A stretch of DNA of 64,000 nt from Hoeflea sp. YIM 152468 (GCF_029210485.1 NZ_JARGET010000038.1:124001-188000); one strand, 5' to 3'; shown: positions 18,600 to 28,480, numbered from the stretch's first letter. Numbers and translations are program-made. Notes: generated from the sequence alone by a model not told the origin.

Positions 18600-20057
18600 T
18601 CAGGTGACGATCCGCTCGATGAACCAATTGGTCAGCCGGGTCCAGACCTCGTCCTTTTCGGCCGCGTCCTCGACGCCGTGTTCGAGGTTGGGATTGTCGT
18701 TGACCTCGATGACGAAGACGCCGTCGTCTGTTTCCTTGAGATCAACGCCGTAGAATCCGTCGCCCACAGAGCAGGCGGCGCGCAGGCCGGTGTCGAGCAC
18801 CAGCGGCGGCACCTGCGCCAGCGAGAAGGATTTGAACCCGCCCTCCAGCGGCTTGCCGCCGGTGTCATGCTTGACGATCTGCCAGTGTTTCTTGGCCATC
18901 AGATACTGCACGGCAAACAGCGGCTTGCCGCCAAGCACGCCGATGCGCCAGTCGAAACTGGTCGGCATGAACTTCTGTGCGATCAGGACTTCGGATTCCG
19001 ACAGCCAGGCGCCGGCCAGCGCCTTGAGTTCGGCCATCGAGGCGACTTTCCTGACGCCCCTGGAAAAGGAGGAATCCGGCACCTTGAGCACCATCGGAAA
19101 ACCGAGACTGTCGGCGGCGCGCTGGAAATCCTCGGACCCGATCAGCATCACCGTATCGGGCACGCGAATGCCGTTGGCGGCCATCAACTCGTCGAGATAG
19201 ACCTTGTTGGTGCAGCGGATCATCGACACCGGATCGTCAATCACCGGCATGCCTTCCTGCTGGGCGCGGCGGGCAAACCGGTAGGTGTGATTGGAAATCG
19301 AGGTGGTTTCACGAATGAACAGGGCATCGAAATTGGCCAGCCGCGGCAGATCCTTTCGGCCGATCGGCTCGACCGAGACGCCCAGGCGCGCGGCAATCCG
19401 CGACCAGTGCTTGAGACTGTCGATGGAGGACGGCGGCAAGGCTTCGTTGGCATCAATCAGGGTGGCGAAGGAATAGCGCGCCGGGGCGCGCGATTTGGCG
19501 TCCTTCCATTGCCGCGCGGTGTAGCGCGCCATGGCCTGGAAAAGCGCCTCGCGGTCCGCCTCGTCGAGCTTGCCGAATGACTGCAGGCCGATCTTCGAAA
19601 TCGAGACCCAATCACCCTGTTTGAGGGTGAGCTCAAGGATCGGCGCGCGAAACCAGTCAAACAGCAACCGGCCGAAGCGCTCGAGTCGGGCGTCGGTACA
19701 GGTTCCGAAATACACCCGCAGCCGGGAGGGCAACGGTTCACCGGCGCGCTCGCGCAGGCTCTTGTTGAGCGCGTCCTCGAGTTCGGGAATCGCGTTCTCG
19801 TAGAGTTTTCGAGCCGACAGATCGATGATGGTTTCAACAGACGGTATCACCCGCTGGCTGCGTGCCGCGGCAAGCAGCGAGGCGTAATAGCCGCGGCTCT
19901 GATAGGCATAGGAGCGCGACAGGTTGATGATGTTGGGCCGCGCGCCGCGGAACATCTCGGGCCGGGCCAGATAGTCGCGGGTGGCCAGCACCTTGTGCTT
20001 GGTCGCTGCATGATCGAAGCCGGCCAGCGCGGTGGACAAAATAATCCAGTCAGACAT
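18600..20057 (-). CDS. RimK-like ATP-grasp amidoligase with N-terminal RLAN domain
   Basis: This 485-residue cytoplasmic enzyme joins a carboxylate to an amine by way of an acyl phosphate. The N-terminal about 190 residues resemble the RimK-like ATP-grasp N-terminal (RLAN) domain. The C-terminal ATP-grasp has the nucleotide lysine region [17 protein letters not shown] and the metal-binding end [14 protein letters not shown]. Its start overlaps the end of the GNAT-peptidase gene by eight bases, so the two are coupled. Comparative genomics by Aravind's group linked such pairs to uncharacterised peptide synthesis or modification. The substrate is unknown; glutathione or glutamyl-protein ligation is possible but unsupported. 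Confidence 0.85.
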   Translation of the reverse strand: MSDWIILSTALAGFDHAATKHKVLATRDYLARPEMFRGARPNIINLSRSYAYQSRGYYASLLAAARSQRVIPSVETIIDLSARKLYENAIPELEDALNKSLRERAGEPLPSRLRVYFGTCTDARLERFGRLLFDWFRAPILELTLKQGDWVSISKIGLQSFGKLDEADREALFQAMARYTARQWKDAKSRAPARYSFATLIDANEALPPSSIDSLKHWSRIAARLGVSVEPIGRKDLPRLANFDALFIRETTSISNHTYRFARRAQQEGMPVIDDPVSMIRCTNKVYLDELMAANGIRVPDTVMLIGSEDFQRAADSLGFPMVLKVPDSSFSRGVRKVASMAELKALAGAWLSESEVLIAQKFMPTSFDWRIGVLGGKPLFAVQYLMAKKHWQIVKHDTGGKPLEGGFKSFSLAQVPPLVLDTGLRAACSVGDGFYGVDLKETDDGVFVIEVNDNPNLEHGVEDAAEKDEVWTRLTNWFIERIVT

Positions 20058-21162
20058 GGAGCAAATTTCCCTTGATTAAAACCGCGGCGCGCAGGCCCGA
20101 GCGACCGAACCGGGCAATCCGGTCAAACACCGCATAGGGCACTGGAATATTGGCGGCATCATCGGTGGTCTCGCCGACTTCGTCCTCGACCCAGGGGTCA
20201 TGGACAAAAATATGACGGCCGTCATCACCATGGGCAAGGACCCAATGGGGGACCTTCTTGCCCATCATCAGATAACCGCTGACCAGGATGATGGCGACAT
20301 GGCCGTCGGCCAGCCGGGCGCGCAGCCAGTCGAGCGTGAACGCCTCGGAATGCACCGGCGTGCCGGCTTCAGCAACACGGGCGCGGAAGTCGGTCTGGGC
20401 CAGTTCCATGACACGGCGCTTTTCCGGATCGCGCACGGTTTCGAGAAACAGCATGTCCTCGGTGGAGCACCAGACCTCGGGATTGAGCCCGTGCTCGCGG
20501 GCCACCACGGCGAGACCAAACGGTTCGCAGCCGCCGGGGCCGGCCAGCATGAACACCGTTGTGGCCTCGCGCCACAGCCGGATTTCCCAGACCGGATCAA
20601 GAAAATTGGGCGAGCGAAACCGGGCCAGCGCCATCAGCAGGCAGGCCGACCCGCAGGTGAAATCCGCAGTTTGTTCGTAAAACGGAGTCAGGACATCCGG
20701 CGCGTCAGGGCCGCGCAGCAGTTTTTCAAACCGCAGCGCCGCCATGCCGTCGGCATAATAGTCGGCCACACGGCCGATGCGGCGGTAGGCGGCGTTCTTG
20801 TACAGGGAAATTGCGGTCGTGTTGTCCTCGCGCACCTCGAGCCGCAGCAGGATGCGATCATGTTCCATCGCCGCATTCTCGGCTGCGGCGAGCAAGGCTC
20901 TGCCATAGCCCTTGCCCGCCTGGCCGGGCGCGATCGCCAGGGAATAGAGCCGCGCAAGAGCGGCGCCGGCGCGAAACAGGATCATGGCGTAGCCGCAGAT
21001 CTGGCCGTCCGCTTCCGCCACCAGGGTTTCGGCGGTCGGCCGGTCAATCAACGTGCGAAACGAGCGGCGGGATATCCGGTCAGCCGGGAACACGACGGTC
21101 TCGATTGCAACGAGCGCGTCAATGTCGCCAATGGTGGCTGGGCGTATCCGCGGTGCGGACAT
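20050..21162 (-). CDS. GNAT acetyltransferase fused to C39-like peptidase
   Basis: This 370-residue fusion has a GNAT domain at about residues 4-150 (acetyl-CoA loop APGQAGKGYGRALL, then SLYKNAAYRRIGR). A papain-like C39-type peptidase follows from about 165 with candidate Cys in FTCGSACLLMAL, His in HWVLAHGDD and Asp in VHDPW. It has no signal peptide or membrane helix, so it acts in the cytoplasm, unlike bacteriocin exporters with C39 domains. It is the upstream partner of the ATP-grasp gene. A plausible role is N-acetylation plus proteolysis of a small peptide made or tagged by the ligase. No substrate gene was identified nearby. Confidence 0.85.
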   Translation of the reverse strand: MSAPRIRPATIGDIDALVAIETVVFPADRISRRSFRTLIDRPTAETLVAEADGQICGYAMILFRAGAALARLYSLAIAPGQAGKGYGRALLAAAENAAMEHDRILLRLEVREDNTTAISLYKNAAYRRIGRVADYYADGMAALRFEKLLRGPDAPDVLTPFYEQTADFTCGSACLLMALARFRSPNFLDPVWEIRLWREATTVFMLAGPGGCEPFGLAVVAREHGLNPEVWCSTEDMLFLETVRDPEKRRVMELAQTDFRARVAEAGTPVHSEAFTLDWLRARLADGHVAIILVSGYLMMGKKVPHWVLAHGDDGRHIFVHDPWVEDEVGETTDDAANIPVPYAVFDRIARFGRSGLRAAVLIKGNLLHV

Positions 21163-21410
21163 GGAAGTTCCCGGAAAAACAAGTGATCACAGCCATTCAC
21201 GGCTTGCCTCTCAGGCACGCGAATGATGGCTGATTTGTGTCAGTCTGTCACCGGGGCCTGCCGATATTTGCCGGCACCGGCCGGGCGCGGCAAGCCGGGC
21301 AAAAAGTTGACGCCGACAGCTCCAGTCCCCACATGGTCACAGTCCGTCGGGCAGCACCCCCGCGTTCAAGGCCGGTCAGATCCGGAGAAAGTGCACAAGG
21401 GAAACCAGCG

Positions 21411-22121
21411 ATGATCATTGAAGCTGCCAGACTGAGCGGATCCAACCTGTTGTCGCCCGCGTCGCGATCGGTGCTGTTCAAATCCCTTGGTCTGACCGTT
21501 CTGTTGCTCGCAGGCCTGTGGTTCGGCCTGGGGGAACTGTTTTCTGCAACGGCGATGCCGTGGCTCGGCTCATTTCTGCCTGGGTTGCCGGACTGGGCCG
21601 GATGGGCCGGCACCATCGCGGCAATCATCGCCGGCGTCGGGCTGGCGCTGGTGCTGGCACTGTTCATCGCCCCGGTGACGGCCGCAATGGCCGGGCTTTT
21701 TCTCGATGACATCGCCGAGGTGATTGAGAGTCGCGACTATCCCGACGCAACGCCCGGGCAAGCCATGCCTCTGGGCCAGTCGATCCGGCAATCGCTCGGC
21801 TTCCTCCTGGTGGTCGGACTGGGCAATCTCTTCGCGCTGGTGCTGCTGATCGTGCCGGGCATCAATCTGGCGGCCTTCTTCCTGGTCAACGGCTATCTGC
21901 TGGGGCGGGAGTATTTCGAGTTCGCGGCGATGCGGTTCATGAGCCCGAGGGACGCCAAACGGCTGAGAGCGCGCAATTCGACGACGGTGTTCTTCGCCGG
22001 TCTGATTATTGCCGCCTTTCTGTCGGTGCCGCTGCTCAACCTGCTGACTCCGATGTTCGCTGCGGGCATGATGGTGCATCTCAACAAGATGATTTCGGCC
22101 AAGGCGGGGGCTGAAAGGTAG
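21411..22121 (+). CDS. EI24-domain (CysZ-like) membrane protein
   Basis: This 236-residue inner-membrane protein belongs to the EI24/CysZ family, with about four to five hydrophobic segments (near 22-50, 65-95, 135-160, 200-230). The family-typical FFLVNGYLLGREYFEFAAMRF with the R-E-Y-F-E core lies at about 163. CysZ is a sulfate permease in E. coli, but alphaproteobacterial homologues are uncharacterised, so sulfate transport is only a possibility. I chose the ATG at 21411; the upstream extension of 58 codons looks non-coding. It is divergent from the GNAT-peptidase gene. Confidence 0.82.
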   Translation: MIIEAARLSGSNLLSPASRSVLFKSLGLTVLLLAGLWFGLGELFSATAMPWLGSFLPGLPDWAGWAGTIAAIIAGVGLALVLALFIAPVTAAMAGLFLDDIAEVIESRDYPDATPGQAMPLGQSIRQSLGFLLVVGLGNLFALVLLIVPGINLAAFFLVNGYLLGREYFEFAAMRFMSPRDAKRLRARNSTTVFFAGLIIAAFLSVPLLNLLTPMFAAGMMVHLNKMISAKAGAER

Positions 22122-22422
22122 CCGGCAAGACACCCCCTGCGGCGAGAGCAGCTCCCGCCGGTCGGAACCCCGATGACAGCCCTTTGCCCATGATGGCGAC
22201 GGATACCCGGGCCTCAGACCCGGATGACAGGCACCGCAGATCAGAAGAACTGATTGAGATTTCCCGCGGTGCCGGCATGTCGGAACAATATGCCGATCTT
22301 CACTGGCTGCCAGACGGCCAGAGACTGGGCGTCACCAATGAGCGCAAGGTTACCTCGATTCTCATATGCACCGGTGAGGCGAGCCTCCTCCGCGTCGTCT
22401 GCGGGCAAGGGGACGCCGGGGC
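22122..22422. other. Intergenic region between EI24 gene and deacetylase gene
   Basis: No gene is supported in this 301-base gap between two convergent genes. A short stem (CCGGG, seven-base loop, CCCGG) at about 22208-22224 could act in transcript ending but has no T-run. Small frames here lack recognisable motifs. Confidence 0.6.
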
Positions 22423-23337
22423 TCACAAGGCAGACCGCGTCTCAGCGGCCGTGGAGACCGCAGGCCGGGCGCTCTGGCCCGTGAACCAGTCGCAGATTTC
22501 ATCTCCCTGCCAGAAGACCACACCATCCAATGTTTGCAGATGATCCAGCATGTCTTCGAAGTACCGGATTCGATGCGCCGCACCGGATACATAGGGATGA
22601 ACACCGAATGCCATAACACGTGCAGATGCGGAGCTTTCCTCGATGAGGCGGGCGGCAGCGTCGATGGTGCGCTGAAGCATGACATTGGACTCGTGCTGAG
22701 CACTCACCATGATGGTAATGTCATTGAGTTCCACCGAGTAGGGCAAAGAGACAATCGGCTGGGATTTGGTCTGAACCCACAAGGGCTGGTCATCGATGAT
22801 CCAGTCTCCGAACCAGTCAAAGCCGGCCTCTGCGACATGGTCGAGCGTCTCGAAGGTCTGGGTGCGACCGGGTCCGAGCCAGCCGCGCGGCCGTTTTCCG
22901 GTAAAGTCTTCCAGAATGTCCGCCGACTGCCGGATCATCGCCAGCTGGTCCTCGATTGTGTGAATGGAGGCCTGTTCATAGCAATGGGCCATGAACTCCC
23001 AGCCGGCGTCGAGTGCGGCCTTGGGCACGTCCGGCACTGTCTCGCAAACCTTGGCATTCAGTGACAGAGTCGGCCGAATGTTCCTGTCTTCGAAGGCCTT
23101 CAGCAAGCGCCAGAAACCGACGCGCATTCCGTATTCGTGCCAGGTCCAGTTGGGGACGTCGGGGATGTTCTTCTGGCCACCCGGTGCAGGCGAGACCTGA
23201 CGCGGCATCAACCGGTGAATATCCCACTCCTCGATGTTGACGACCGGCCAGACTATCAGCCGCACGTCATCTGGACGTTTCAGCGGTTCACGACCGAACG
23301 GCGACGAAAAAGGAACGCGGTCTCTGGGGATCATCAT
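22423..23337 (-). CDS. Polysaccharide deacetylase-fold hydrolase (PuuE/allantoinase-like)
   Basis: This 304-residue NodB-fold protein resembles the PuuE subgroup of carbohydrate esterase 4. That subgroup includes cyclic-imide and allantoin-type amidohydrolases, not only chitooligosaccharide deacetylases. Candidate metal-binding and catalytic stretches are WEFMAHCYEQ near residue 115 and GFDWFGDWIIDDQP. No signal peptide is present, which argues against a cell-wall role and for a cytosolic small-molecule substrate. Its start overlaps the amidase stop by four bases (ATGA), so it belongs to the catabolic operon. The exact substrate is unknown. Confidence 0.8.
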   Translation of the reverse strand: MMIPRDRVPFSSPFGREPLKRPDDVRLIVWPVVNIEEWDIHRLMPRQVSPAPGGQKNIPDVPNWTWHEYGMRVGFWRLLKAFEDRNIRPTLSLNAKVCETVPDVPKAALDAGWEFMAHCYEQASIHTIEDQLAMIRQSADILEDFTGKRPRGWLGPGRTQTFETLDHVAEAGFDWFGDWIIDDQPLWVQTKSQPIVSLPYSVELNDITIMVSAQHESNVMLQRTIDAAARLIEESSASARVMAFGVHPYVSGAAHRIRYFEDMLDHLQTLDGVVFWQGDEICDWFTGQSARPAVSTAAETRSAL

Positions 23338-24740
23338 GGCTGGTATCCTTTCTCAAGCTCAGGGGCGGCAAGTTCGGGCAGCGGGGGACGCATGCTGTGC
23401 CAGGCATTCGCCTGCTCATAGGCATGGGCGACACCAAGTATCATTGCCTCGGCGTAATGGTGGCCCACCACCTGCATGCCGATCGGCAATCCGGAGCGGG
23501 CAAATCCGATGGGCAGGGCGATTGCGGGAGATCCGGTTACATTGAACGGCGTGCGCGCCTGACGGTTGTAGGTCCGGTCGATCGCCTCTTCATCGTCGAT
23601 CGCACAGGGCAGCTCCAGACTGGACACACAGACGGCGGCGTCGAGACCGTGAATCGCGCCGGAAAAACGGCGCCTCAGTTCGTTCCGGTCGCGAAGAGCC
23701 TCGTCATAGGACAAAGCGTCAATCTGTCTGCCACGCAGCAATTTCGTGCGTCCGCGCTCGCCGTAATCCTGCGGCCGGTCTGCCAGCCATGCTGCGTGAA
23801 TCGCGTAACTCTCGGCCTCCAGCAACAGCCTCCCGCAACCGGTAAATTGCGCGAGTGTCGGCAATCCTTTCAGGGGCACCAGAGCCGCACCCAGTTGTTT
23901 CAACACATCGAGTGCTGCCTGAAAGGCTTGCAGGATCTCCGGGTCGGCCTCGGCGTTGAACTCGTCGATCACGCCGATCTTCAATCCCTTCAGGTGTTGC
24001 CGGAATTCCATCGGCCGGTTTGTCGGCATGCCGTCCCCGTGCAGTCGGACTGCATCAAAGAGCAAAGAACAATCGCGCACCGTCCGCGCCATCGGCCCGA
24101 CGTGATCGAGCGACGATGACAGTGGGAAGACCCGGTCGACGCTCACCGCCCCGTATGTTGGCTTGAGCCCGACAATACCGCAGGCTGTCGCCGGATGGCG
24201 CACGGAACCAGCGGTATCGGTACCAATGGCCGCCGGCACCATTCCGCAGGCCACCGCGACCCCGGAGCCGGATGAGGATCCGCCGGGATGGTTGGCGCGC
24301 AGCCACGGATTGCGTGCCGGCGGCCACGGCAGATCGAAGGACGGCCCACCGGTGGCATATTCATGCAGCGCGGTCTTGCCGATGATGACCGCCCCCGCGG
24401 CGCGCAATTGCGAAATGACGCGCGCATCCCGCTCTGCCCGTGGTGTCACAAAAATCCGGGAGTGGGCGGTCGTCGCCTCACTCTCGACGTCGATAATGTC
24501 CTTGATGGCAACCGGGATTCCGTGCAGCGGGCTGCGCGGGCCGTGCCGGTCAAGCTCTTCTTCGCGCAGGGCTGCCTCACGCCGGGCAGGCTCGGCGGCG
24601 ACGTGAATGAACGCATTGAGCGCTGGATCGAGCGCTTCGATACGCTGCAGACACGCTGCCAGCAATTCTTGCGGGCCGAGTTTGCGGGCTGCAATCTGCT
24701 CGCTCGCCTCAGCGATCGACAGGTCATTTATGGGTTTCAT
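23334..24740 (-). CDS. Amidase-signature family amidase
   Basis: This 468-residue amidase-signature enzyme would hydrolyse an amide to acid and ammonia. The Ser-cisSer-Lys triad is visible: Lys in GIPVAIKDIIDVES, cis-Ser in GGSSSGSGVAVA, and nucleophile Ser in GTDTAGSVRHPA, followed by GIVGLKPTYG. The context (no gatB or gatC) points to a catabolic amidase, not GatA. The ATG at 24740 (MKPINDLSIAEA) overlaps the TRAP permease stop by four bases; the longer upstream frame is a shadow of that gene. Confidence 0.9.
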   Translation of the reverse strand: MKPINDLSIAEASEQIAARKLGPQELLAACLQRIEALDPALNAFIHVAAEPARREAALREEELDRHGPRSPLHGIPVAIKDIIDVESEATTAHSRIFVTPRAERDARVISQLRAAGAVIIGKTALHEYATGGPSFDLPWPPARNPWLRANHPGGSSSGSGVAVACGMVPAAIGTDTAGSVRHPATACGIVGLKPTYGAVSVDRVFPLSSSLDHVGPMARTVRDCSLLFDAVRLHGDGMPTNRPMEFRQHLKGLKIGVIDEFNAEADPEILQAFQAALDVLKQLGAALVPLKGLPTLAQFTGCGRLLLEAESYAIHAAWLADRPQDYGERGRTKLLRGRQIDALSYDEALRDRNELRRRFSGAIHGLDAAVCVSSLELPCAIDDEEAIDRTYNRQARTPFNVTGSPAIALPIGFARSGLPIGMQVVGHHYAEAMILGVAHAYEQANAWHSMRPPLPELAAPELEKGYQP

Positions 24741-26701
24741 GAGCCACCGCCCCCCGATCCCCCGTTGGCGGAGCTTGCTTGTTGCGCCGTTGCATCGCGA
24801 CTCCGGTGACCAATTCGCTGATAGACAACCATCGCGCCGATCATCGAGAGCCCGAGCAGATCGGTCTGCCATCCCGAGAAGATCAGCGCGAGCGCGCCCG
24901 CGCCGACCACCAAGCGAAGCAGGGCAGGCACCGGGTTCCCAAGTGCATGGCCGATCAGGGCAACGGCGAGCGCCCATATCCCGATGCAAGCCGTTACCAG
25001 CGAAAGCACGATCTGCAACGGTTCACCCTGCAAGATGAGTTGCGGCGAAAAGACGAACATGTAGGGAATGATGAAGCCTGCAAGCGCAATCTGGAAGGCA
25101 CGCACACCGACGGCAAAGGGGTTTGCCCCCGCGATAGAGCCGGCCGGGATTGCCACGAGCGCAACCGGCGGCGTGATCCCGCTCATGCAGGCGAAATAGA
25201 AGATGAACAGATGCGCCTGAAGCAGTCCCACGCCGAGATCGTTGAGCGCTGGCGCCAGCACCGCGGCGGAGATGATGTAGGCTGCGGTGGTGGGCAATCC
25301 CATGGAGAGAACGATGGTCACAATCATCGTCAGCACAAGGGCAAGCATCATCGACCCGCCGGAGATGGTGGCGACCCATGCAGAGAGCCGCAGCCCGGTA
25401 CCAGTCAGCGAAAACAGCCCCATGATCAGGCCTGCGCTGGCACAGCTGACGATCACTTCGAGCGACCCCTTTGTGCCGGTGACCGCAGTCTCGACCAGCC
25501 GTTTTGGCGACAGGCGGGATTCCTGCCTGATCCAGGAGACGATCAGCAGCGTGCCCATGGCATAGAGTGCGGCGCGGATCGGCGAGACATTCACCACCGC
25601 AAGCATATAGACCAGAACCACAACTGGCAGCAGCAGGTGACCCCAGTGGCGCAGCACCACCAAGGCGCGCGGCAGATCTTCACGCTTGAGCCCCTTCAGT
25701 CCCCGCTTTGCAGCCTCGAGATCAACGATCAGATAGACACTGAGGAAATAGAGAAAGGCAGGCAGTGTGGCAGCGATGATGATGTCGCCATAGGGAACGC
25801 GGACAAATTCCGCCATCAGGAAGGCGCCTGCCCCCATGATCGGGGGCATGATCTGCCCGCCGGTGGACGCAACGGCCTCGATCGCCCCGGCAAACACCGG
25901 CCTGAAACCGGCGCGCTTCATCAACGGAATGGTCAATGCCCCCGTGGTGACCACATTGCCGATGCCCGTACCCGAGACAGTGCCCATCAGAGCGCTGGCA
26001 AAGATGCTGACCTTGGCCGGTCCGCCGCGCGCGCGGCCTGCAACGCTGTAGGCGAGTTTGATGTAGAAGTCGCCGGCCTTGGAGAATTGGAGCATCGCTC
26101 CAAAAAGAATGAAAAGGTAGATGTAGGTTGACGACACGCCGATGGGAATTCCGTAGACACCGTCCATGCTGAAGAGGAAGCTTACGATGCGCTGCCAGGT
26201 GAACGAGCGGTTGACGAAGATACCCGGTGCGTAGCCGCCAAACAGGCTGTAAGCCAGCATGACCAGAACGATGATGACCAGCGCCCAGCCCACCGTGCGC
26301 CGTGTCAGTTCCAGAACGATGAGCAGCAGCACACCTCCGAACAGGAGATCCCACTGAGTGGGGTTCACCCCATAGCGGTAGATCATGTTCGGACCCTCGA
26401 CGACCGCATAGAGCGTCGATCCCACTCCGGCGAGCACAAGCAGAATGTCGGTCCAGTGCACCCGGCCGACAGCGCCTGACCAGCCTGCATGGAGCAGCGG
26501 AACAAGAACGATCGGAATCAGGAGATGGTAGGCGCGCAGATTGAGGACGCCCGGAGACTGGATCCCGAGCCAATACAGATGACAGAGCGCGGCGATGACG
26601 CAGAAGCCGGCAACAGCCCATCCGGTTCGTCGGCCGAGCACACGCTGGCGGGTTTCAGGCTCATCGGCCGGAAGGCCTTCCTTGGTTGCAAACTCGGTCA
26701 C
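24737..26701 (-). CDS. TRAP transporter fused permease (4TM-12TM, TAXI type)
   Basis: This 654-residue inner-membrane protein fuses the small DctQ-like (about four helices, residues 25-170) and large DctM-like (about twelve helices) TRAP subunits, the arrangement used with TAXI-type receptors. Landmarks are GNVVTTGALTIPLMKRAGF and ASTGGQIMPPIMGAGAFLMAEF, conserved in fused TRAP permeases. It drives sodium- or proton-coupled uptake of an organic acid delivered by the periplasmic receptor encoded upstream. It overlaps the amidase gene by four bases, so transport and hydrolysis are cotranscribed. Confidence 0.92.
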   Translation of the reverse strand: MTEFATKEGLPADEPETRQRVLGRRTGWAVAGFCVIAALCHLYWLGIQSPGVLNLRAYHLLIPIVLVPLLHAGWSGAVGRVHWTDILLVLAGVGSTLYAVVEGPNMIYRYGVNPTQWDLLFGGVLLLIVLELTRRTVGWALVIIVLVMLAYSLFGGYAPGIFVNRSFTWQRIVSFLFSMDGVYGIPIGVSSTYIYLFILFGAMLQFSKAGDFYIKLAYSVAGRARGGPAKVSIFASALMGTVSGTGIGNVVTTGALTIPLMKRAGFRPVFAGAIEAVASTGGQIMPPIMGAGAFLMAEFVRVPYGDIIIAATLPAFLYFLSVYLIVDLEAAKRGLKGLKREDLPRALVVLRHWGHLLLPVVVLVYMLAVVNVSPIRAALYAMGTLLIVSWIRQESRLSPKRLVETAVTGTKGSLEVIVSCASAGLIMGLFSLTGTGLRLSAWVATISGGSMMLALVLTMIVTIVLSMGLPTTAAYIISAAVLAPALNDLGVGLLQAHLFIFYFACMSGITPPVALVAIPAGSIAGANPFAVGVRAFQIALAGFIIPYMFVFSPQLILQGEPLQIVLSLVTACIGIWALAVALIGHALGNPVPALLRLVVGAGALALIFSGWQTDLLGLSMIGAMVVYQRIGHRSRDATAQQASSANGGSGGGGS

Positions 26702-26798
26702 GTGGCTCCACCCTATTCGTATGCAGGCCGGCGCGTTGTAGTCATTGCGCCGGCCGCTGACCTATGTGATGCAATCCCGACAGGGAGTCGGTGCGCTC

Positions 26799-27785
26799 TT
26801 ATTGCTTCGGCGAAGCTGCCTGGCGCATTTCAACGCCTTTTTCTTCGTAGTAGCGCTTGGCTGCCGGATGCAGTGGTGTCGGCATGCCGCGAACATTTTC
26901 GAGACGAGTCTGGGAAAAGTTCGGATGTGACTGGGCCAGCTTGTCGGTGTTGGCATAGACAGCATCAAGAAGCGTGACGACGAAATCGTCCGGCAGATCC
27001 GGAGACCCCATCATGAAGTTCATCTGACCAACGGTGTTGAGATCCTCGGTCATGGCCTTGTAGGTGCCCGCCTTGAGGTCAACCGGCGCGTAATAAGGGT
27101 ACTCTTCGAGAAAACCATCAATCTGGTCGTTGCTGAGCTGCAGAAACTTGAGCTGCTGATTGACTTCGAGCTCCTGCATGAATCCGGCGGGGTGACCGGC
27201 AATGTACAGGATCGCGTCAGCAAGACCATCCCGCAGCAGACCACCTGTGTCTTCCCAGCTGGCATTGACATAGCGATCCGGCTCGACGCCGAGATATCCC
27301 ATCAGTTCACGTGCAATCGTGTCGCTGCCACCGCCGGGGACACCGACAGCAAGCTCCTTGCCTGCAAGATCGCTGAAGTTCTCGATGCCACTGTCAGCCA
27401 AAGTCACGACCGTCATGTAGGTGGGGAAGGAGGGGTGCAGGGCGACAAAATCCTGATATTTGGTGCCGTTCGCCCAACCAAGCCCGTGGTATCCGATATA
27501 GGCCTGGCTGCTGGCGGTAATGCCGAAATCGGTCTGCCCACCGCTTACCAGCATGATGTTCTGGGAGGAGCCACCGGGCTCCTGCGATATTGACAATCCG
27601 TCGAACGCGTCCTGAACAATCGGAATCCACGCGGCCACATAGGTGACATAGAGGCTACCGCCGACTTGACTTGAGGCTGACATAACGGGCTTGGGCGGCG
27701 TCGGCTTGGACTGAGCAAAGGCTCCACTCACCATGAAGCCAGCAGCAACAGCGGCAGCTCCCAAAATTTTCGCAGACATTTTCAT
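26799..27785 (-). CDS. TAXI family TRAP transporter solute-binding protein
   Basis: This 328-residue periplasmic receptor starts with a classical signal peptide: MKMSAKILGAAAVA, a hydrophobic core, and cleavage after AFA. The mature protein has the TAXI signature GGSLYVTYVAAWIPIV and ELAVGVPGGGSDTIAREL. It lies 97 bases upstream of the fused TRAP permease and is clearly its partner. I chose the ATG at 27785 because the eleven residues before it precede the signal peptide. TAXI receptors bind glutamate, 2-oxoglutarate or other acids; the ligand here is unknown. Confidence 0.92.
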   Translation of the reverse strand: MKMSAKILGAAAVAAGFMVSGAFAQSKPTPPKPVMSASSQVGGSLYVTYVAAWIPIVQDAFDGLSISQEPGGSSQNIMLVSGGQTDFGITASSQAYIGYHGLGWANGTKYQDFVALHPSFPTYMTVVTLADSGIENFSDLAGKELAVGVPGGGSDTIARELMGYLGVEPDRYVNASWEDTGGLLRDGLADAILYIAGHPAGFMQELEVNQQLKFLQLSNDQIDGFLEEYPYYAPVDLKAGTYKAMTEDLNTVGQMNFMMGSPDLPDDFVVTLLDAVYANTDKLAQSHPNFSQTRLENVRGMPTPLHPAAKRYYEEKGVEMRQAASPKQ

Positions 27786-27928
27786 GCTTATCTCCTCTGT
27801 TGCATGGGTGCGGACCAAACGACAATGGCCGTGTGCACCATCCAGTCGCTAACAAATTGCGAATGTCATCGACATGTCGCAAATGTGAATATTGACTTTC
27901 CATTTTGGAAAGAAGGGCGCCGCAATGC

Positions 27929-28480
27929 CTAACGCCACGGGATTGCAGCGGAATCCGGAACGCCGATTTCGAAGGTATTCAAAGTGTAGGCAACAAGCGT
28001 GTAATACCCGATCAAACCGGTCAGATCGATCAACCCCTTTGAGCCGAGATGCTGCTCGGCGCGAGCATAGATGTCATCTTCCACTCGACCATCATGCGCC
28101 ATTGACCTCGCGAAATCATGGACGGCACTGTCGGCCTCTTCGGCAAAGGTCGGCGCGTGGCCCGAACCGATTGCGCTCAGCACATCGTCCGAAAGGCCTT
28201 GTTTTTTCGCCAGCGGTGCGTGCGCATACCATTCGTAGTCCGCCTTCCAGCGCGCGGCGACCACGAGGATTGCCAACTCGCGCAAGCGCTCCGGCACGCT
28301 GCAGTCGTAGCGCACATACACGCCGAGCTGGTCGACAGGCGCCGCAAGGCCGGGATTGTTGATGAGCACCGTATGGGGTCCGCGGACCCCGCCCCGCGCG
28401 CCACCGGCGATCCTGTCGTACACGGCGCGCTGCTCCGCATCGAGACCTTCGGGTCCAGTGATCTTCTCTATTCTGCTCAT
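27929..28480 (-). CDS. Carboxymuconolactone decarboxylase family protein
   Basis: This 183-residue protein has an AhpD/CMD fold, with the core RLRELAILVVAARWKADYEWYAHAP carrying the conserved Glu, Trp and His. The CxxC pair of AhpD peroxidoreductases is absent, so a decarboxylase- or lactone-type role is more likely than thiol peroxidase activity. It ends before the TAXI receptor gene and overlaps the upstream hydrolase stop by four bases. In this setting it may process a ring-opened or lactone intermediate. The exact reaction is not known. Confidence 0.83.
   Translation of the reverse strand: MSRIEKITGPEGLDAEQRAVYDRIAGGARGGVRGPHTVLINNPGLAAPVDQLGVYVRYDCSVPERLRELAILVVAARWKADYEWYAHAPLAKKQGLSDDVLSAIGSGHAPTFAEEADSAVHDFARSMAHDGRVEDDIYARAEQHLGSKGLIDLTGLIGYYTLVAYTLNTFEIGVPDSAAIPWR

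Noticed and set aside
18219-19580. Plus-strand frame of 453 codons
   Set aside because: It is antisense to the ATP-grasp gene and the glnD start and has no recognisable domain.
22184-22543. Plus-strand frame of 119 codons after the EI24-like gene
   Set aside because: Half of it lies antisense to the deacetylase gene, and it has no recognisable motif.
24779-26131. Plus-strand frame of 450 codons
   Set aside because: It is antisense to the TRAP permease, very His/Arg/Asp-rich and without motifs.
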